Origin: Neolewinella marina
Lineage (GTDB): Bacteria; Bacteroidota; Bacteroidia; Chitinophagales; Saprospiraceae
NCBI RefSeq assembly: GCF_002631205.1
Contig: NZ_PDLO01000001.1
Coordinates: 1,054,001-1,118,000, forward strand
Reading direction: 5' to 3'
Length of the DNA: 64,000 nt
Shown here: in pieces, positions 7,619 through 17,263 of the stretch
Position numbering within the stretch: position 1 is the stretch's first letter
Layout of the letters: every line of letters begins with the position of its first letter
The notes under the pieces: model-generated
Databases searched by the model: none
The model's input: only the letters and a program-made list of their open reading frames with translations
What the model was told of the DNA's origin: nothing
Program-made: the position numbers and the translations under genes

Positions 7619-9133
7619 CTACAGGGTTTCCGTCAGAATGCCGATCATCGTTTTCACGCCATCCCGGTAGTTTCCGATGCGGAGGTTTTCGTTGGGGCTG
7701 TGCTGGTTGTTGTCCATATTTACGGTAGGGACGGTGACCGCGGGAATGTCCAGGGTGACCACGAAGGGTGCGATGGGAATGGAACCTCCCGTCATGCGGA
7801 TCATCACCGGTTGCTGTCCGTGCACGTAGGTGAGGGCCCGCTGCAGCCATTGGCCAACCTCGGAGTCGAAATCCGTACGGAACGACTGGTAGAAGACCTG
7901 GGAGGTAAGGGTGGCGATACGGGGGTGGACCAGTCGTTCCGCTTTGGTGGGTTCCCGGTCGAGTACGTGATAGCCCTGGCCCGCGATATGATCGTGGATG
8001 AGCTGGATCAGGCGATCCGGGTTGGATTCGAGTACCAGGCGCAGGTCGAGTTCGGCCCGGGCCCAGGCGGGGATGATGGTGCGTACCTCGTCGTCGATCC
8101 AGCCGCTGCGCATCCCCCGGATGTTGAGGGAGGGATACTGGATGGACTCCTGGTAGCTCCGTCCAACGCTGTCTACCCGGCCGATCTGCAGGCGGTCGCG
8201 GATCTCGGCTTCGTCGTCGGGTACGCTGTTCAGCAGGTCACGGGTGCTGTCGTCCAGTTGTACGCCATCGTAGTATCCCGGGATGAGTACGCGCCCGTCA
8301 GCGTCTTTCATCGAGGCGAGCAGCTGGGCCAGGGCCAGGGCGGGGTTGGGGGCGTAATTGCCGTAGTGCCCGCTGTGCTGGGGGGCTATCGGTCCGTAGG
8401 TGGTCAGGGTTACGTCGGCGATCCCCCTGGCGCCAAACTTCAGGGTGGGCTGGTTGCTGGGGTGAAGCGGTCCGTCGAAGATGATGAGCATGTCCGCCGC
8501 GAGCAGTTCCTGGTGGCGTTCTACCGCGGCCGGCAGCCGGGGGGAGCCGATTTCCTCCTCAAAATCCATAATGACCTTGAGGTTATAGTTGGGGGCGAGT
8601 CCGAGGTCGGCTACCGCATTCAGCGCGGCCAGGAACATCCCGATGGGCCCTTTGGCGTCGGAGGCCGAACGCGCGAAAACCCGGTCGTCGTCAAGCAAGT
8701 TCTCAGGGGTGTACGCATCTACGATTTGCCAGGCTTCCTCCGCACCACTCCGCCGTTTGATGACCGGGAGGAAGGGGTTTTCCTGTTCCCAACGGCTGGT
8801 ATCGGTGGGCTGTCCGTCTACCTGCAGGTAGACCAGCACGGTCTTGCTTGCATCGGCCACCTTGCGCTGGGCCAACAGCAGCGGCACAGTGGGCGTTTCG
8901 ATGCGTTGCAGGCTGAAATCACGGCGGGCGAAGGCTGCCTCGCACCAGGCGATGTTGCGCTCGATATCCGCCGGGAAGTGGGCGTCATTGGGCAGGCTGA
9001 GGAGTTCGATCAGCTCCGGAAAGGTGGCATCGGCGTATTGTCGGCCGATTTCGTCGATCCGGGTGGGGGCGGGCCGCTGACCCAGGAGCGGACAGGCAAG
9101 CAGACAGATAAACAGTATGGGGAAAACCTTCAT
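7619..9133 (-). CDS. Secreted M20-family metallo-hydrolase with altered metal-site motif
   Basis: A 504-residue protein with a signal peptide (MKVFPILFICLLACPLLGQ), so probably periplasmic. It shares the M20 fold: SASDAKGPIG (Asp159), DFEEEIGSP (Glu192-194), a dimerisation domain with SGHYGNYAPNPA and the C-terminal GGSIPI/HSPNENL block. The first zinc motif, usually GHxDxxP, reads LQVDGQP, so Gln104 replaces the metal-ligand His. I recall similar LQxDGQP forms in Bacteroidota relatives, so this may be a subfamily trait. It starts 65 bp from the divergent tricorn-like gene. Confidence 0.85.
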   Translation of the reverse strand: MKVFPILFICLLACPLLGQRPAPTRIDEIGRQYADATFPELIELLSLPNDAHFPADIERNIAWCEAAFARRDFSLQRIETPTVPLLLAQRKVADASKTVLVYLQVDGQPTDTSRWEQENPFLPVIKRRSGAEEAWQIVDAYTPENLLDDDRVFARSASDAKGPIGMFLAALNAVADLGLAPNYNLKVIMDFEEEIGSPRLPAAVERHQELLAADMLIIFDGPLHPSNQPTLKFGARGIADVTLTTYGPIAPQHSGHYGNYAPNPALALAQLLASMKDADGRVLIPGYYDGVQLDDSTRDLLNSVPDDEAEIRDRLQIGRVDSVGRSYQESIQYPSLNIRGMRSGWIDDEVRTIIPAWARAELDLRLVLESNPDRLIQLIHDHIAGQGYHVLDREPTKAERLVHPRIATLTSQVFYQSFRTDFDSEVGQWLQRALTYVHGQQPVMIRMTGGSIPIAPFVVTLDIPAVTVPTVNMDNNQHSPNENLRIGNYRDGVKTMIGILTETL

Positions 9134-9198
9134 ACGGGCAAGATAGCCACCGATGTCGGGAGATATGTATACTTTTCAATCCAACCGAAATCCCTGCC

Positions 9199-12100
9199 AT
9201 GACCTGCCAAATGCTCACCGGGCTGTTCCTCCTGCTCTCCATTACCCTGTCCGCCCAGACCCGCCTGCTGTCTGACCCGGCGATCAGTGAAACCCACCTC
9301 GCCTTCGCCTACGCGGGTGACCTGTGGGTGGCCGACCGGGACGGCAACAACGTACGCCGCCTGACCATCGGCGACGGAGAGGAGTACCATCCCGTCTTCA
9401 GTCCCGACGGACAAACCATCGCCTTTACCGCCGCCTACGACGGGAACGTGGACGTATACACCGTTCCAACCCGGGGCGGCATCCCCCAGCGGCTGACCTG
9501 GCACCCCTACGACGATGAGGTGCAGGCCTTCACCCCGGACGGCAACCGCATCCTCTTCACCTCCCGCCGCGAGGTGTTCACCAACCGCTACAACCAGCTG
9601 TTCACCATCGGCCTCGACGGCGGACAGGTAGAGCCCCTGAACATCCCCACTGCCTTCGCGGCCGATTATTCCGCCGACGGGCGCTACATCGCCTACACCC
9701 CCCTCTACGACGCCTCCAGCATGTGGAAGGGCTACCGGGGTGGCACCATCTCCCGCATCTGGATCTTCGACACCACGGACCGCTCCGTGGTGGAAATCCC
9801 CCAGCCGGAGGGCGGCAGCAACGATTCCGCTCCCCAGTGGCTGGACGGCAAGGTGTACTTCCGCAGCGACCGCGCCGGGGAGTACAACCTCTACGCCTAC
9901 GACCCGGACGGTGGAAGCGTCGACCAGCTCACCTCCTTCGCCGATTTTCCCGTACTGAGCCTCAGTGCCGGGGCCGGAACCCTGGTGTTCGAGCAGGCGG
10001 GTTACCTCCATCTTTTCGACCCCGGTACCGGGCGCAGTACGCGGCTGGACATCACCGTGAACGCCGACATCCTGGACATCCGCCCCCGCTACGTTTCCGG
10101 CAGCGAGCACATCCGTTCGGTGGGCAGCTCGCCCTCGGGCGCCCGACTGGTATTCGGCTACCGGGGAGAGATCCTGACCGCACCGACGGAGCACGGTGAC
10201 GTGCAGAACCTGACCCAAACGCCCGGCACCCACGAAAACGAACCGGCGTGGTCGCCGGACGGGCGCACCATCGCCTACTTCAGCGACGCTTCCGGGGAGT
10301 ACGCCCTGCACCTGCGCTCCGCCGCAACGGGAGAAACGCGGAGCATTGCCCTGAACGGGACGGGCTTCTACGCCCACCCCCACTGGTCGCCGGACGGCAA
10401 GCAGATCGCCTTCGTCGACAACGGCCGCAACCTCTACGTGCTTACCGTCGCCAATGGCCAGCTGCGCCGCGTGGACCAGGACACGAACTACGGCCCCGGG
10501 GCCTACCGCGACCTCTTCGGCTCCTGGTCGCCCGCCGGCCGCTACCTGGCCTACACCAGAATCACCGCCACCAACTTCGAGCGCGCTTACCTCTACGACA
10601 CCCGGACCGGGGAGTCCCGCCCGGCTACAGACGGACTGGCGAACGTGACCGCGCCCACCTTCGACCCCTCGGGCAAGTACCTGTACCTGGCGGTCTCCAC
10701 CGACGCCGGCCCCGTGGTGAACTGGTTCCAGCAGTCGAGCAACGACATGCGCGCCACCAACGATCTCTATCTGATCACCCTCCAGGATGAGGTGGTCAAT
10801 CCCCTCCAGCACCGCAACGACCAGGAAGAACCGGCGGCGGACGATGAGGAAGACGAAAAGGACGACGAACCGGCCACCCCCTCCCCCATCACCATCGACT
10901 TCGAGGGGCTGGAGAACCGCGTCGTCCACCTGCCGGTGCCCAACGGCAACTACAGCAACCTCGTTAGCCCGAAAGAAGGCGTACTGCTGTACCTGGAAAC
11001 CACCGACGCGGGATCGGCCATGCACCGTTTCACCCTGAAGGACCGGGAAGCGAAGAAACTCATGGACGCCGACGGCTTCTCCCTCACGGCAAACGGCAAG
11101 AAGCTACTCGTGCGGCAGGGCGACCGCTACGGCGTAACCCCGGTCGAGGAACCCAAGGCCGACGACCTGAAACCGGCCGACGACTACCAGCTCAGTGTCC
11201 GCATCGATCCGCCCGCGGAGTGGGCCAACATCTTCCACGAAATGTGGCGGGTGAACCGCGACTACTTCTACGACCCCAACATGCACGGCGTGGACTGGGA
11301 CGCCATGAAAGAGAAGTACGCCCCCTTCCTGCCGGAAGTAAAGACCCGCGCCGACCTCTACCGCGTGATGCGGTGGATGGGCAGTGAATTGGGCGTGGGC
11401 CACCACCGCTTTGGCAGCTCCGGCACCCCGCTGGAGGAGGAGGAAACCGTTCCCGGCGGATTGCTGGGCGCCGACTACGAGGTAGCCAACAACCGCTACC
11501 GCTTCGCGCGGATCTACGGCGGATTGAACTGGAACCAGGACCTCGCCGCTCCCCTGATGGAGCCCGGCGTCAACGTGGAAGTAGGCGACTACCTGCTGGC
11601 GGTGAACGGGCAGCCGGTGACCGCCGCCGACAACCTTTACCGCTTCTTCGAGCGCACGGCCGGCCGCAACGTGGAGATCACCGTGGGCCCGAACGCCGAC
11701 GGTACCGGATCCCGCACCGTAACGGTAACCCCGGTCGAGCGGGAATACAGTCTGCGCAACCGCGCCTGGGTGGAAGGCAACCTGCGCAAGGTCGACGAAG
11801 CCACCGACGGACGGGTGGCCTACGTGTACGTGCCCAACACCGGGGGCGGGGGCTTCACCTACTTCAAGCGTTACTTCTTCCCCCAGGTGAACAAGCAAGC
11901 CATCATCGTCGACGAGCGATTCAACGGAGGCGGGCAGATCGCCGACTACTACATCGAACTGCTGATGCGCCCCTACCAGAACAGCTGGACCTACCGCTAC
12001 GGCGAGATCCAGCACGCGCCGGTGGCCTCCATCCAGGGGCCGAAGGTGCTGCTGATCGACGAAACCGCCGGCTCGGGGGGCGACCTCTTCCCCTACCTGT

Positions 12101-12420
12101 GGCGGCAAAACGACCTGGGCCCCATCATTGGCAAGCGGACCTGGGGTGGCCTGGTGGGGGTACTGGGGTACCCGGAATTCATCGACGGCGGCTCCGTCAC
12201 CGCCCCCAACGTGGCCTTCTGGGACGAGAACGGCTACCGGGTAGAGAATGAGGGGGTGGCCCCCGACATCACCGTGGAGCAATTCCCGGCCGAGGTCATG
12301 GCCGGCCGCGACCCCCAGCTGGAGCGTGCCATCGAAGAAGTGCTCAAACAACTGGAGGAGAACCCGGTCGAGCGGCCCAGTCCGCCACCCTTCGAGAAGC
12401 GGGGCAGCGCGAAGTTCTAG
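9199..12420 (+). CDS. Tricorn-like protease (PD40 propellers, PDZ, S41 peptidase)
   Basis: A 1073-residue secreted protein (signal peptide ending near LSITLSAQ). Residues about 25-530 are PD40/WD40-like blades (repeated FSPDGQTIAF, WSPDGRTIAY, WSPDGKQIAF). An acidic linker near 540-560 is followed by the C1 helical region, a PDZ domain near 750-840 and the C-terminal S41 domain. The nucleophile is Ser959 in TAGSGGDLF, and DERFNGGG precedes it. Tricorn proteins cut oligopeptides from upstream proteases; the neighbouring peptidases fit peptide degradation. TATACTTT in the divergent gap is a possible -7 box. Confidence 0.92.
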   Translation: MTCQMLTGLFLLLSITLSAQTRLLSDPAISETHLAFAYAGDLWVADRDGNNVRRLTIGDGEEYHPVFSPDGQTIAFTAAYDGNVDVYTVPTRGGIPQRLTWHPYDDEVQAFTPDGNRILFTSRREVFTNRYNQLFTIGLDGGQVEPLNIPTAFAADYSADGRYIAYTPLYDASSMWKGYRGGTISRIWIFDTTDRSVVEIPQPEGGSNDSAPQWLDGKVYFRSDRAGEYNLYAYDPDGGSVDQLTSFADFPVLSLSAGAGTLVFEQAGYLHLFDPGTGRSTRLDITVNADILDIRPRYVSGSEHIRSVGSSPSGARLVFGYRGEILTAPTEHGDVQNLTQTPGTHENEPAWSPDGRTIAYFSDASGEYALHLRSAATGETRSIALNGTGFYAHPHWSPDGKQIAFVDNGRNLYVLTVANGQLRRVDQDTNYGPGAYRDLFGSWSPAGRYLAYTRITATNFERAYLYDTRTGESRPATDGLANVTAPTFDPSGKYLYLAVSTDAGPVVNWFQQSSNDMRATNDLYLITLQDEVVNPLQHRNDQEEPAADDEEDEKDDEPATPSPITIDFEGLENRVVHLPVPNGNYSNLVSPKEGVLLYLETTDAGSAMHRFTLKDREAKKLMDADGFSLTANGKKLLVRQGDRYGVTPVEEPKADDLKPADDYQLSVRIDPPAEWANIFHEMWRVNRDYFYDPNMHGVDWDAMKEKYAPFLPEVKTRADLYRVMRWMGSELGVGHHRFGSSGTPLEEEETVPGGLLGADYEVANNRYRFARIYGGLNWNQDLAAPLMEPGVNVEVGDYLLAVNGQPVTAADNLYRFFERTAGRNVEITVGPNADGTGSRTVTVTPVEREYSLRNRAWVEGNLRKVDEATDGRVAYVYVPNTGGGGFTYFKRYFFPQVNKQAIIVDERFNGGGQIADYYIELLMRPYQNSWTYRYGEIQHAPVASIQGPKVLLIDETAGSGGDLFPYLWRQNDLGPIIGKRTWGGLVGVLGYPEFIDGGSVTAPNVAFWDENGYRVENEGVAPDITVEQFPAEVMAGRDPQLERAIEEVLKQLEENPVERPSPPPFEKRGSAKF

Positions 12421-12440
12421 CAGGACGAACCCCGGCCCGG

Positions 12441-12471
12441 TTGGCCACTAAGCCGGAGCGCCGTACCTTTG
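12441..12471 (+). promoter_or_regulatory. Candidate pncB promoter (TTG-N20-TACCTTTG)
   Basis: TTG at 12441-12443 and TACCTTTG at 12464-12471 are 20 bp apart, matching the Bacteroidota TTG/TAnnTTTG arrangement. The -7 box ends 20 bp before the pncB ATG. This is the best-formed promoter I see in the window. Confidence 0.6.
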
Positions 12472-12485
12472 TTTAAATTCTAAAC
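12471..12485. promoter_or_regulatory. Possible operator: inverted repeat GTTTA-N5-TAAAC
   Basis: GTTTAAATTCTAAAC is a 5-5-5 inverted repeat lying over the expected transcription start, between the -7 box and the pncB ATG. An NrtR-like Nudix regulator is encoded just downstream of pncB, so an NAD-responsive operator is possible. The link is inference; AT-rich 5-bp arms also arise by chance. Confidence 0.3.
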
Positions 12486-12491
12486 TAAGGA

Positions 12492-13922
12492 ATGGCCCTT
12501 TCTCATCTTTCCCGGGTATACCGGCCGGGCTTCGGCTTGCTGACCGACCTGTACGAGCTTACCATGGCCGCCGGATACTACCACGAGCGGATGCACGAGC
12601 GGCGGGCCATCTTTCACCTCTTTTACCGCAGGCCGCCCTTCGGGGGGCACTGTGCCCTGGCGGCTGGCCTGCCGCTGGCGATGGACCTGATTGAGAATTT
12701 CCGTTTCAGCGCCGACGACGTGCAATACCTCGGCCGGTTGAAGAGCGACGACGGCAGTCCCCTCTTCCGGGAGCCCTTCCTGAATTACCTCCAGCGGATG
12801 AAATTCACCGGCCACGTCGACGCGGTGCCCGAGGGGGAGATCGTACTGCCGCAGGAGCCGCTGCTGCGGATCGAGGGGCCGCTGCTGCAACTGCAGCTGC
12901 TGGAAACCGCCCTGCTGACGGTGATGAACTTCTCTACCCTCATCGCCACCAAGGCGGCCCGCATCAAGGCCGCGGCCGGCGACGATCCGGTGCTGGAATT
13001 CGGCTTGCGCCGCGCCCAGGGCATCGACGGGGGACTCACCGCCTCCCGCTCGGCCTACCTGGGGGGCTGCGACGCTACCAGCAACGTCTGGGCCGGACGG
13101 TATTACGACATTCCGGTGCGGGGCACCCACGCCCACAGCTGGGTGATGGTCTTCCCCGACGAACTGACCGCCTTCGAGGCCTACGCGGAGGTGCTGCCGG
13201 CCAACTGCATCTTTCTGGTGGACACCTACGACACCCTGGAGGGCACCCGCAATGCCATCACCGTAGGCCGCGAACTGAGAACGCGCGGCTACGAAATGAG
13301 CGGCATCCGCCTCGACAGCGGAGACCTGACCACCCTGTCGATCCAGGCCCGCCAGCTGCTGGACGAGGCCGGCTTCCCCGACGCCAGCATCGTGGCCAGC
13401 GACAGCCTCGACGAATACGCCATCCGCGACCTGAAGGCCGCCGGCGCCCGGATCAACGTCTGGGGCATCGGCACCCGCCTGGCCACCGCCTACGACCAGC
13501 CCGCCCTGGGCGGGGTCTACAAGCTGGCCGCCGTGCAGAACGAGGCCGGGGTGTGGGAATCGCGGGTGAAGGGCTCCGAGCGGGCCGCGAAGTCGAGCCA
13601 ACCGGGCAAACTGGCGGTGCGCCGCTTCTACCAGAATGATCGGCCCGTGGCCAGCCAGCTGTACAACGTCCTGGAGGGGACACCCTCCCCCGGACTGGTC
13701 GACACCGCAGGCGTTCACCAAACCCTGTCGGGAGAGAGCCGCGAACTGCTCCTGCCAATCTATCGCGACGGCAGCCCCGTTTACCGCGCCCCGGACTTAC
13801 CCGGCACCCGCGCCCGCGCCCTGAAAAACTGGCAAGAATGGACGGCGCTGGACTGGAGCGGTTTCCACTACGGACTGGCCCCCGAACTGCTCGCCGAGAA
13901 GGAAGCCCTGCTCCGACACTAA
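12492..13922 (+). CDS. pncB: Nicotinate phosphoribosyltransferase
   Basis: A 476-residue enzyme that joins nicotinate to PRPP with ATP hydrolysis to give nicotinate mononucleotide (Preiss-Handler NAD salvage). Family blocks are clear: TDLYELTMAAGYY at the start, VMNFSTLIATKAARI, FGLRRAQG, TSNVWAG, GTHAHSWVM, FLVDTYDTLEG, SGIRLDSGDL and NVWGIGTRL. Length suits the longer bacterial NAPRTase type. A Nudix/NrtR-like gene follows about 50 bp downstream in the same direction, as in known NAD regulons. Confidence 0.95.
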   Translation: MALSHLSRVYRPGFGLLTDLYELTMAAGYYHERMHERRAIFHLFYRRPPFGGHCALAAGLPLAMDLIENFRFSADDVQYLGRLKSDDGSPLFREPFLNYLQRMKFTGHVDAVPEGEIVLPQEPLLRIEGPLLQLQLLETALLTVMNFSTLIATKAARIKAAAGDDPVLEFGLRRAQGIDGGLTASRSAYLGGCDATSNVWAGRYYDIPVRGTHAHSWVMVFPDELTAFEAYAEVLPANCIFLVDTYDTLEGTRNAITVGRELRTRGYEMSGIRLDSGDLTTLSIQARQLLDEAGFPDASIVASDSLDEYAIRDLKAAGARINVWGIGTRLATAYDQPALGGVYKLAAVQNEAGVWESRVKGSERAAKSSQPGKLAVRRFYQNDRPVASQLYNVLEGTPSPGLVDTAGVHQTLSGESRELLLPIYRDGSPVYRAPDLPGTRARALKNWQEWTALDWSGFHYGLAPELLAEKEALLRH

Positions 13923-13970
13923 AGTCCGCTTTTGACAGCCCACAACTTTCAAAGAAAAAGTATACCAACC

Positions 13971-14684
13971 GTGCCAACTTACGAACACCCCCGCCCCTCC
14001 GTCACCGTCGACGTGGTAGTATTCGGCTACGACGGTGGCCACGACCTCAAGCTGCTGCTGATCCAGCGTGGCAGCGATCCCTACCAGGGACAGTGGGCCC
14101 TGCCCGGCGGATTCGTGGAAATGGACGAGGACCTGGAAGCAGGCGCCCTGCGGGAACTGGAGGAAGAAACCGGCGTGAAGGACCTCTTCGTGGAGCAGCT
14201 CTACACCTTCGGCAAGCCCGGCCGCGACCCCCGTGGCCGCGTCATCAGCGTGGCCCACTACGCCCTCGTAAACCTGAGCAAACACCCCGCCGCCGCCGCT
14301 TCGGACGCCTCGGAAGTTGCCTGGTTTAGCCTGGATAAACTACCGGAGCTGGCCTTCGACCACGCCGAGATCATCAAGTTGGCCACCACCCGACTGCGGG
14401 CCAAGGTGAGGTACCAGCCCATCGGCTTTGAGCTGTTGCCGGAAGAGTTTACCCTGGGTGAGCTGCAGGCGCTCTACGAAACCATCTTGGGCGTACCGGA
14501 ATTTAACAAGCGCAACTTCCGCACCCGCATCCTGCGTACGGGCATCCTGGAAGAGGTAGGCCGCCAGCAGAACGTCGCCCACCGCCCGGCCATCCTGTAC
14601 CGCTTCAACGAGGCCACCTACCAGCAGCTCGTGGAGCAGCGCGACTCCGGCGTGCTGCGGCGGGCGCTGGACTTCGAAATCTAA
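13971..14684 (+). CDS. Nudix hydrolase with NrtR-like C-terminal domain
   Basis: About 237 residues from the GTG at 13971 ([20 protein letters not shown]); a TTG 13 codons upstream (13932) is an alternative start. The N-terminal Nudix domain has an intact box, [24 protein letters not shown]-like, with catalytic Glu residues present. The last ~80 residues ([39 protein letters not shown]) form the winged-helix domain of the NrtR/HTH-Nudix family. Such proteins either regulate NAD or sugar genes by sensing ADP-ribose-like ligands or hydrolyse ADP-ribose. Position directly after pncB favours an NAD-related role. Because the Nudix box is intact, enzymatic activity cannot be excluded. Confidence 0.85.
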   Translation: MPTYEHPRPSVTVDVVVFGYDGGHDLKLLLIQRGSDPYQGQWALPGGFVEMDEDLEAGALRELEEETGVKDLFVEQLYTFGKPGRDPRGRVISVAHYALVNLSKHPAAAASDASEVAWFSLDKLPELAFDHAEIIKLATTRLRAKVRYQPIGFELLPEEFTLGELQALYETILGVPEFNKRNFRTRILRTGILEEVGRQQNVAHRPAILYRFNEATYQQLVEQRDSGVLRRALDFEI

Positions 14685-14700
14685 CCCACAAACCCTGCCC

Positions 14701-15987
14701 ATGCTCTCCCAACGAGGACGCCGGAAAGCGGATGAGCCGCTGCGGCCCGACCTGGACTTCCTTTCCCAGGCATCGGAAAACCCCTACGCCCCCGACAATA
14801 CCACCGGGGCCATCGCGCTTTGCATCGCTGAGAACCTGCTGCAGTGGGACGCCATGCGCGACAAGCTGCAGGCGATCGCCCGCGACCAGCCCTGGCCCGA
14901 GTGGATGGCCGCCTATACCCAGCTGGGGGGTGCGCCGGATTTCCGGGAGGCCGTGGCCGGTTTCGTCAGCCGACACATCGCGGGGCAGCCCCTTGCGGCG
15001 GATCATTTTTGCGGGAGCGCGGGTGCCACGGCCGTAGTGGAGGTGAGTGCCATGTGCCTCGGAGACGCTGGTGATTACGCGGTGTTCCCCGCGCCCGCCT
15101 ACCAGGCCTACCTGCCCGACATCCAGAACAAGGCGGGGCTGCTGCGCCACGACATAACCCACTATGCTCGCCCCTTCGGACCGGAAGAGCACCCCCTCTC
15201 CCTCCGGGAGCTGGATACGGCCCGGGAGACGCTGGGCACCAGGTTTCGTATGCTGGTCCTTACCCAGCCCGATAACCCGACGGGCGCCATCTACGGCGAG
15301 GCGCAGCTGCGGGAGATCGCCGAATGGTGCATCCGCCACCAGATTCACCTCATCGTGAACGAAATCTATGCCCTGAGCCGGTTCGACCGACAGACGGCAG
15401 GTCTGGAGCACACCGCCCCCTTCGTTTCTTTCCTCCCCTACCTGGAGCAGCGCGACAGTCCCTACCTCCACTGGTGGTACTCTTTCTCGAAGGACTTCGG
15501 CATCTCCGGATTCCGGGTGGGGTTGTTGTACAGCCGCAACGAGACCTTCCGTCAGGCCTACGGCAACTACAACGCTCCCCACCAGATCAGTAATCCCACC
15601 CAGTGGCTACTGGCCCGACTGCTGGAGGACGACGCCTGGGTCACTGCCTTCCAGGAGCGGAACGCCCGGTTGCTTACCGCCGCCTACCGGACGGTAACCG
15701 ACGCCCTTGACGAACTGAAAGTGCCTTACACCCCCGCGCGGGGCAGCCTTTTCGTGTGGGCAGACTTTTCTGGCTACCTGCCGGAACGGAACCGGGAGGC
15801 CGCTGAAGCACTTTGGGCGGCCATTTTCACGGAGACGGGAGTACTGCTCACCGCCCCGGGAGGTTTGGGGCAGCCCGAAGCCGGGTGGTTCCGCATCGTA
15901 TATAGCGGAGTGAGCACCGCCGCTCTGGCGGAGGCCATGCGGCGGTTATCTCAATTCCTCAATGTGCGGCGGGGATCCGCCACCTGA
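14701..15987 (+). CDS. PLP-dependent aminotransferase class I/II (ACC-synthase-like)
   Basis: A 428-residue fold-I PLP enzyme. It shows LTQPDNPTGAIYG (cofactor-binding Asn/Pro segment), IVNEIYALS and the PLP lysine in YSFSKDFGISGFRVG. The opening GAIALCIAENLL resembles 1-aminocyclopropane-1-carboxylate synthase-like and MocR-related aminotransferases, rather than AspC. Substrate cannot be read. The gene starts 16 bp after the Nudix gene and probably shares its transcript. It converges on the transsulfuration gene with 3 bp between stops. Confidence 0.85.
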   Translation: MLSQRGRRKADEPLRPDLDFLSQASENPYAPDNTTGAIALCIAENLLQWDAMRDKLQAIARDQPWPEWMAAYTQLGGAPDFREAVAGFVSRHIAGQPLAADHFCGSAGATAVVEVSAMCLGDAGDYAVFPAPAYQAYLPDIQNKAGLLRHDITHYARPFGPEEHPLSLRELDTARETLGTRFRMLVLTQPDNPTGAIYGEAQLREIAEWCIRHQIHLIVNEIYALSRFDRQTAGLEHTAPFVSFLPYLEQRDSPYLHWWYSFSKDFGISGFRVGLLYSRNETFRQAYGNYNAPHQISNPTQWLLARLLEDDAWVTAFQERNARLLTAAYRTVTDALDELKVPYTPARGSLFVWADFSGYLPERNREAAEALWAAIFTETGVLLTAPGGLGQPEAGWFRIVYSGVSTAALAEAMRRLSQFLNVRRGSAT

Positions 15988-15990
15988 CGG

Positions 15991-17166
15991 TTACCCGACC
16001 GCTACGGCCGCGGCGAGGGCGTGCTCCAGGTCCTTCACCAGGTCCTCGGCGTCCTCTACGCCTACGCTGAGGCGGATGAGGCTGTCGGTCAGGCCTACGC
16101 TGAGGCGCTGCTCCCGCGGAATGCTGGCGTGGGTCATGGAGGCCGGATGGCCGATCAGGCTCTCTACTCCCCCGAGGCTTTCGGCCAGGGTGAAGTATTG
16201 GGTGTTCTTCATCACTTGGGTGGCCGCTTCCAGGGTATCCTCCTTGAGGTCGAAGCTGACCATACCGCCGAAGTCGCGCATCTGCCGCTTGGCGATATCG
16301 TGGCGGGGGTGATCGGCGAGTCCCGGGTAGTAGACGTTGGCGACCAGGTCGTTCTGCTGCAGTACCTCCACGATGCGGCGGGCGTTCTCGCAAGCGCGTT
16401 GTACGCGCAGGTGGAGGGTCTTGATGCCGCGGAGGACCAGGAAGCAGTCCTGGGGACCGGGTACGGCGCCGACGGCGTTCTGGAGGTAGTAGATTTTCTT
16501 GGCGAGCTCCTCGTCGCGGGTAATGACGGCGCCCATCACCACGTCGCTGTGGCCTCCCAGGTATTTGGTGGCGCTGTGCAGCACGAGGTCGGCGCCCAGT
16601 TCCAGGGGCTGCTGCAGGTAGGGGCTGGCGAAGGTGTTATCGACGCAGGTGAGGATATTCCGTTCGCGGGCCAGGGCGGTGAGGGCCTCGATATCTACAA
16701 TATTGAGCATCGGGTTGGTGGGCGTCTCGATCCAGAGGAGCTTGGTCTCGTCGGTGATCAGTTCGGCCAGCCGGTCGGCATCGCGCATGTCCACGAAGCG
16801 GCTCTTCAGTCCGAAGTTGCCCAGTACGGCGGTGAGCAGGCGGTAGCTGCCTCCGTAGAGGTCGTCACTGGCCAGCACCTCGTCGCCGGGGCGCAGGGTG
16901 CGCAGGATGGCGTCCATGGCCGCCAGGCCGCTGCTGAAGCAGATGCCGAACTTCCCCTTTTCCAGGGCGGCCAGGTTGTTCTGCAGGGCGGTACGGGTGG
17001 GGTTGCCGGTGCGGGCGTACTCGTAGCCCTTGTGCTCGCCGGGGGCCGACTGGGCGTAGGTGGAAGTCTGGTAAATGGGGGTCATCACGGCTCCGGTCTG
17101 GGGGTCGGGCTCCAGTCCTCCGTGGATACACTGGGTGGCAAAGTTGGCGTCGGGGGCGGCTTTCAT
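15991..17166 (-). CDS. Cys/Met-metabolism PLP enzyme (cystathionine gamma-synthase/lyase)
   Basis: A 391-residue transsulfuration enzyme. Family signatures are intact: [49 protein letters not shown]-type [25 protein letters not shown] and the PLP lysine in [16 protein letters not shown]. The C-terminus has [19 protein letters not shown] and [10 protein letters not shown]. It could be cystathionine gamma-synthase (MetB) or gamma-lyase; these cannot be told apart reliably by eye. No metabolic partner is adjacent. Confidence 0.92.
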   Translation of the reverse strand: MKAAPDANFATQCIHGGLEPDPQTGAVMTPIYQTSTYAQSAPGEHKGYEYARTGNPTRTALQNNLAALEKGKFGICFSSGLAAMDAILRTLRPGDEVLASDDLYGGSYRLLTAVLGNFGLKSRFVDMRDADRLAELITDETKLLWIETPTNPMLNIVDIEALTALARERNILTCVDNTFASPYLQQPLELGADLVLHSATKYLGGHSDVVMGAVITRDEELAKKIYYLQNAVGAVPGPQDCFLVLRGIKTLHLRVQRACENARRIVEVLQQNDLVANVYYPGLADHPRHDIAKRQMRDFGGMVSFDLKEDTLEAATQVMKNTQYFTLAESLGGVESLIGHPASMTHASIPREQRLSVGLTDSLIRLSVGVEDAEDLVKDLEHALAAAVAVG

Positions 17167-17263
17167 ACTCTTGGTTTGGGCGTATTAACAGCTGTAAGGT
17201 AGCGTAGTTGAACGGGACGGCTCGCGGGGCAAGGATGAGTGGCCGAATTGCGATATTACCCGG

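Noticed and set aside
7601-9202. A 533-codon plus-strand frame
   Set aside because: It is antisense to the M20 peptidase; composition is Gly/Val/Asp-rich without domains, as expected for the complement of GC-rich coding DNA.
9130-11025. A 631-codon minus-strand frame
   Set aside because: It lies antisense to the tricorn-like protease, with no signal peptide or recognisable motif.
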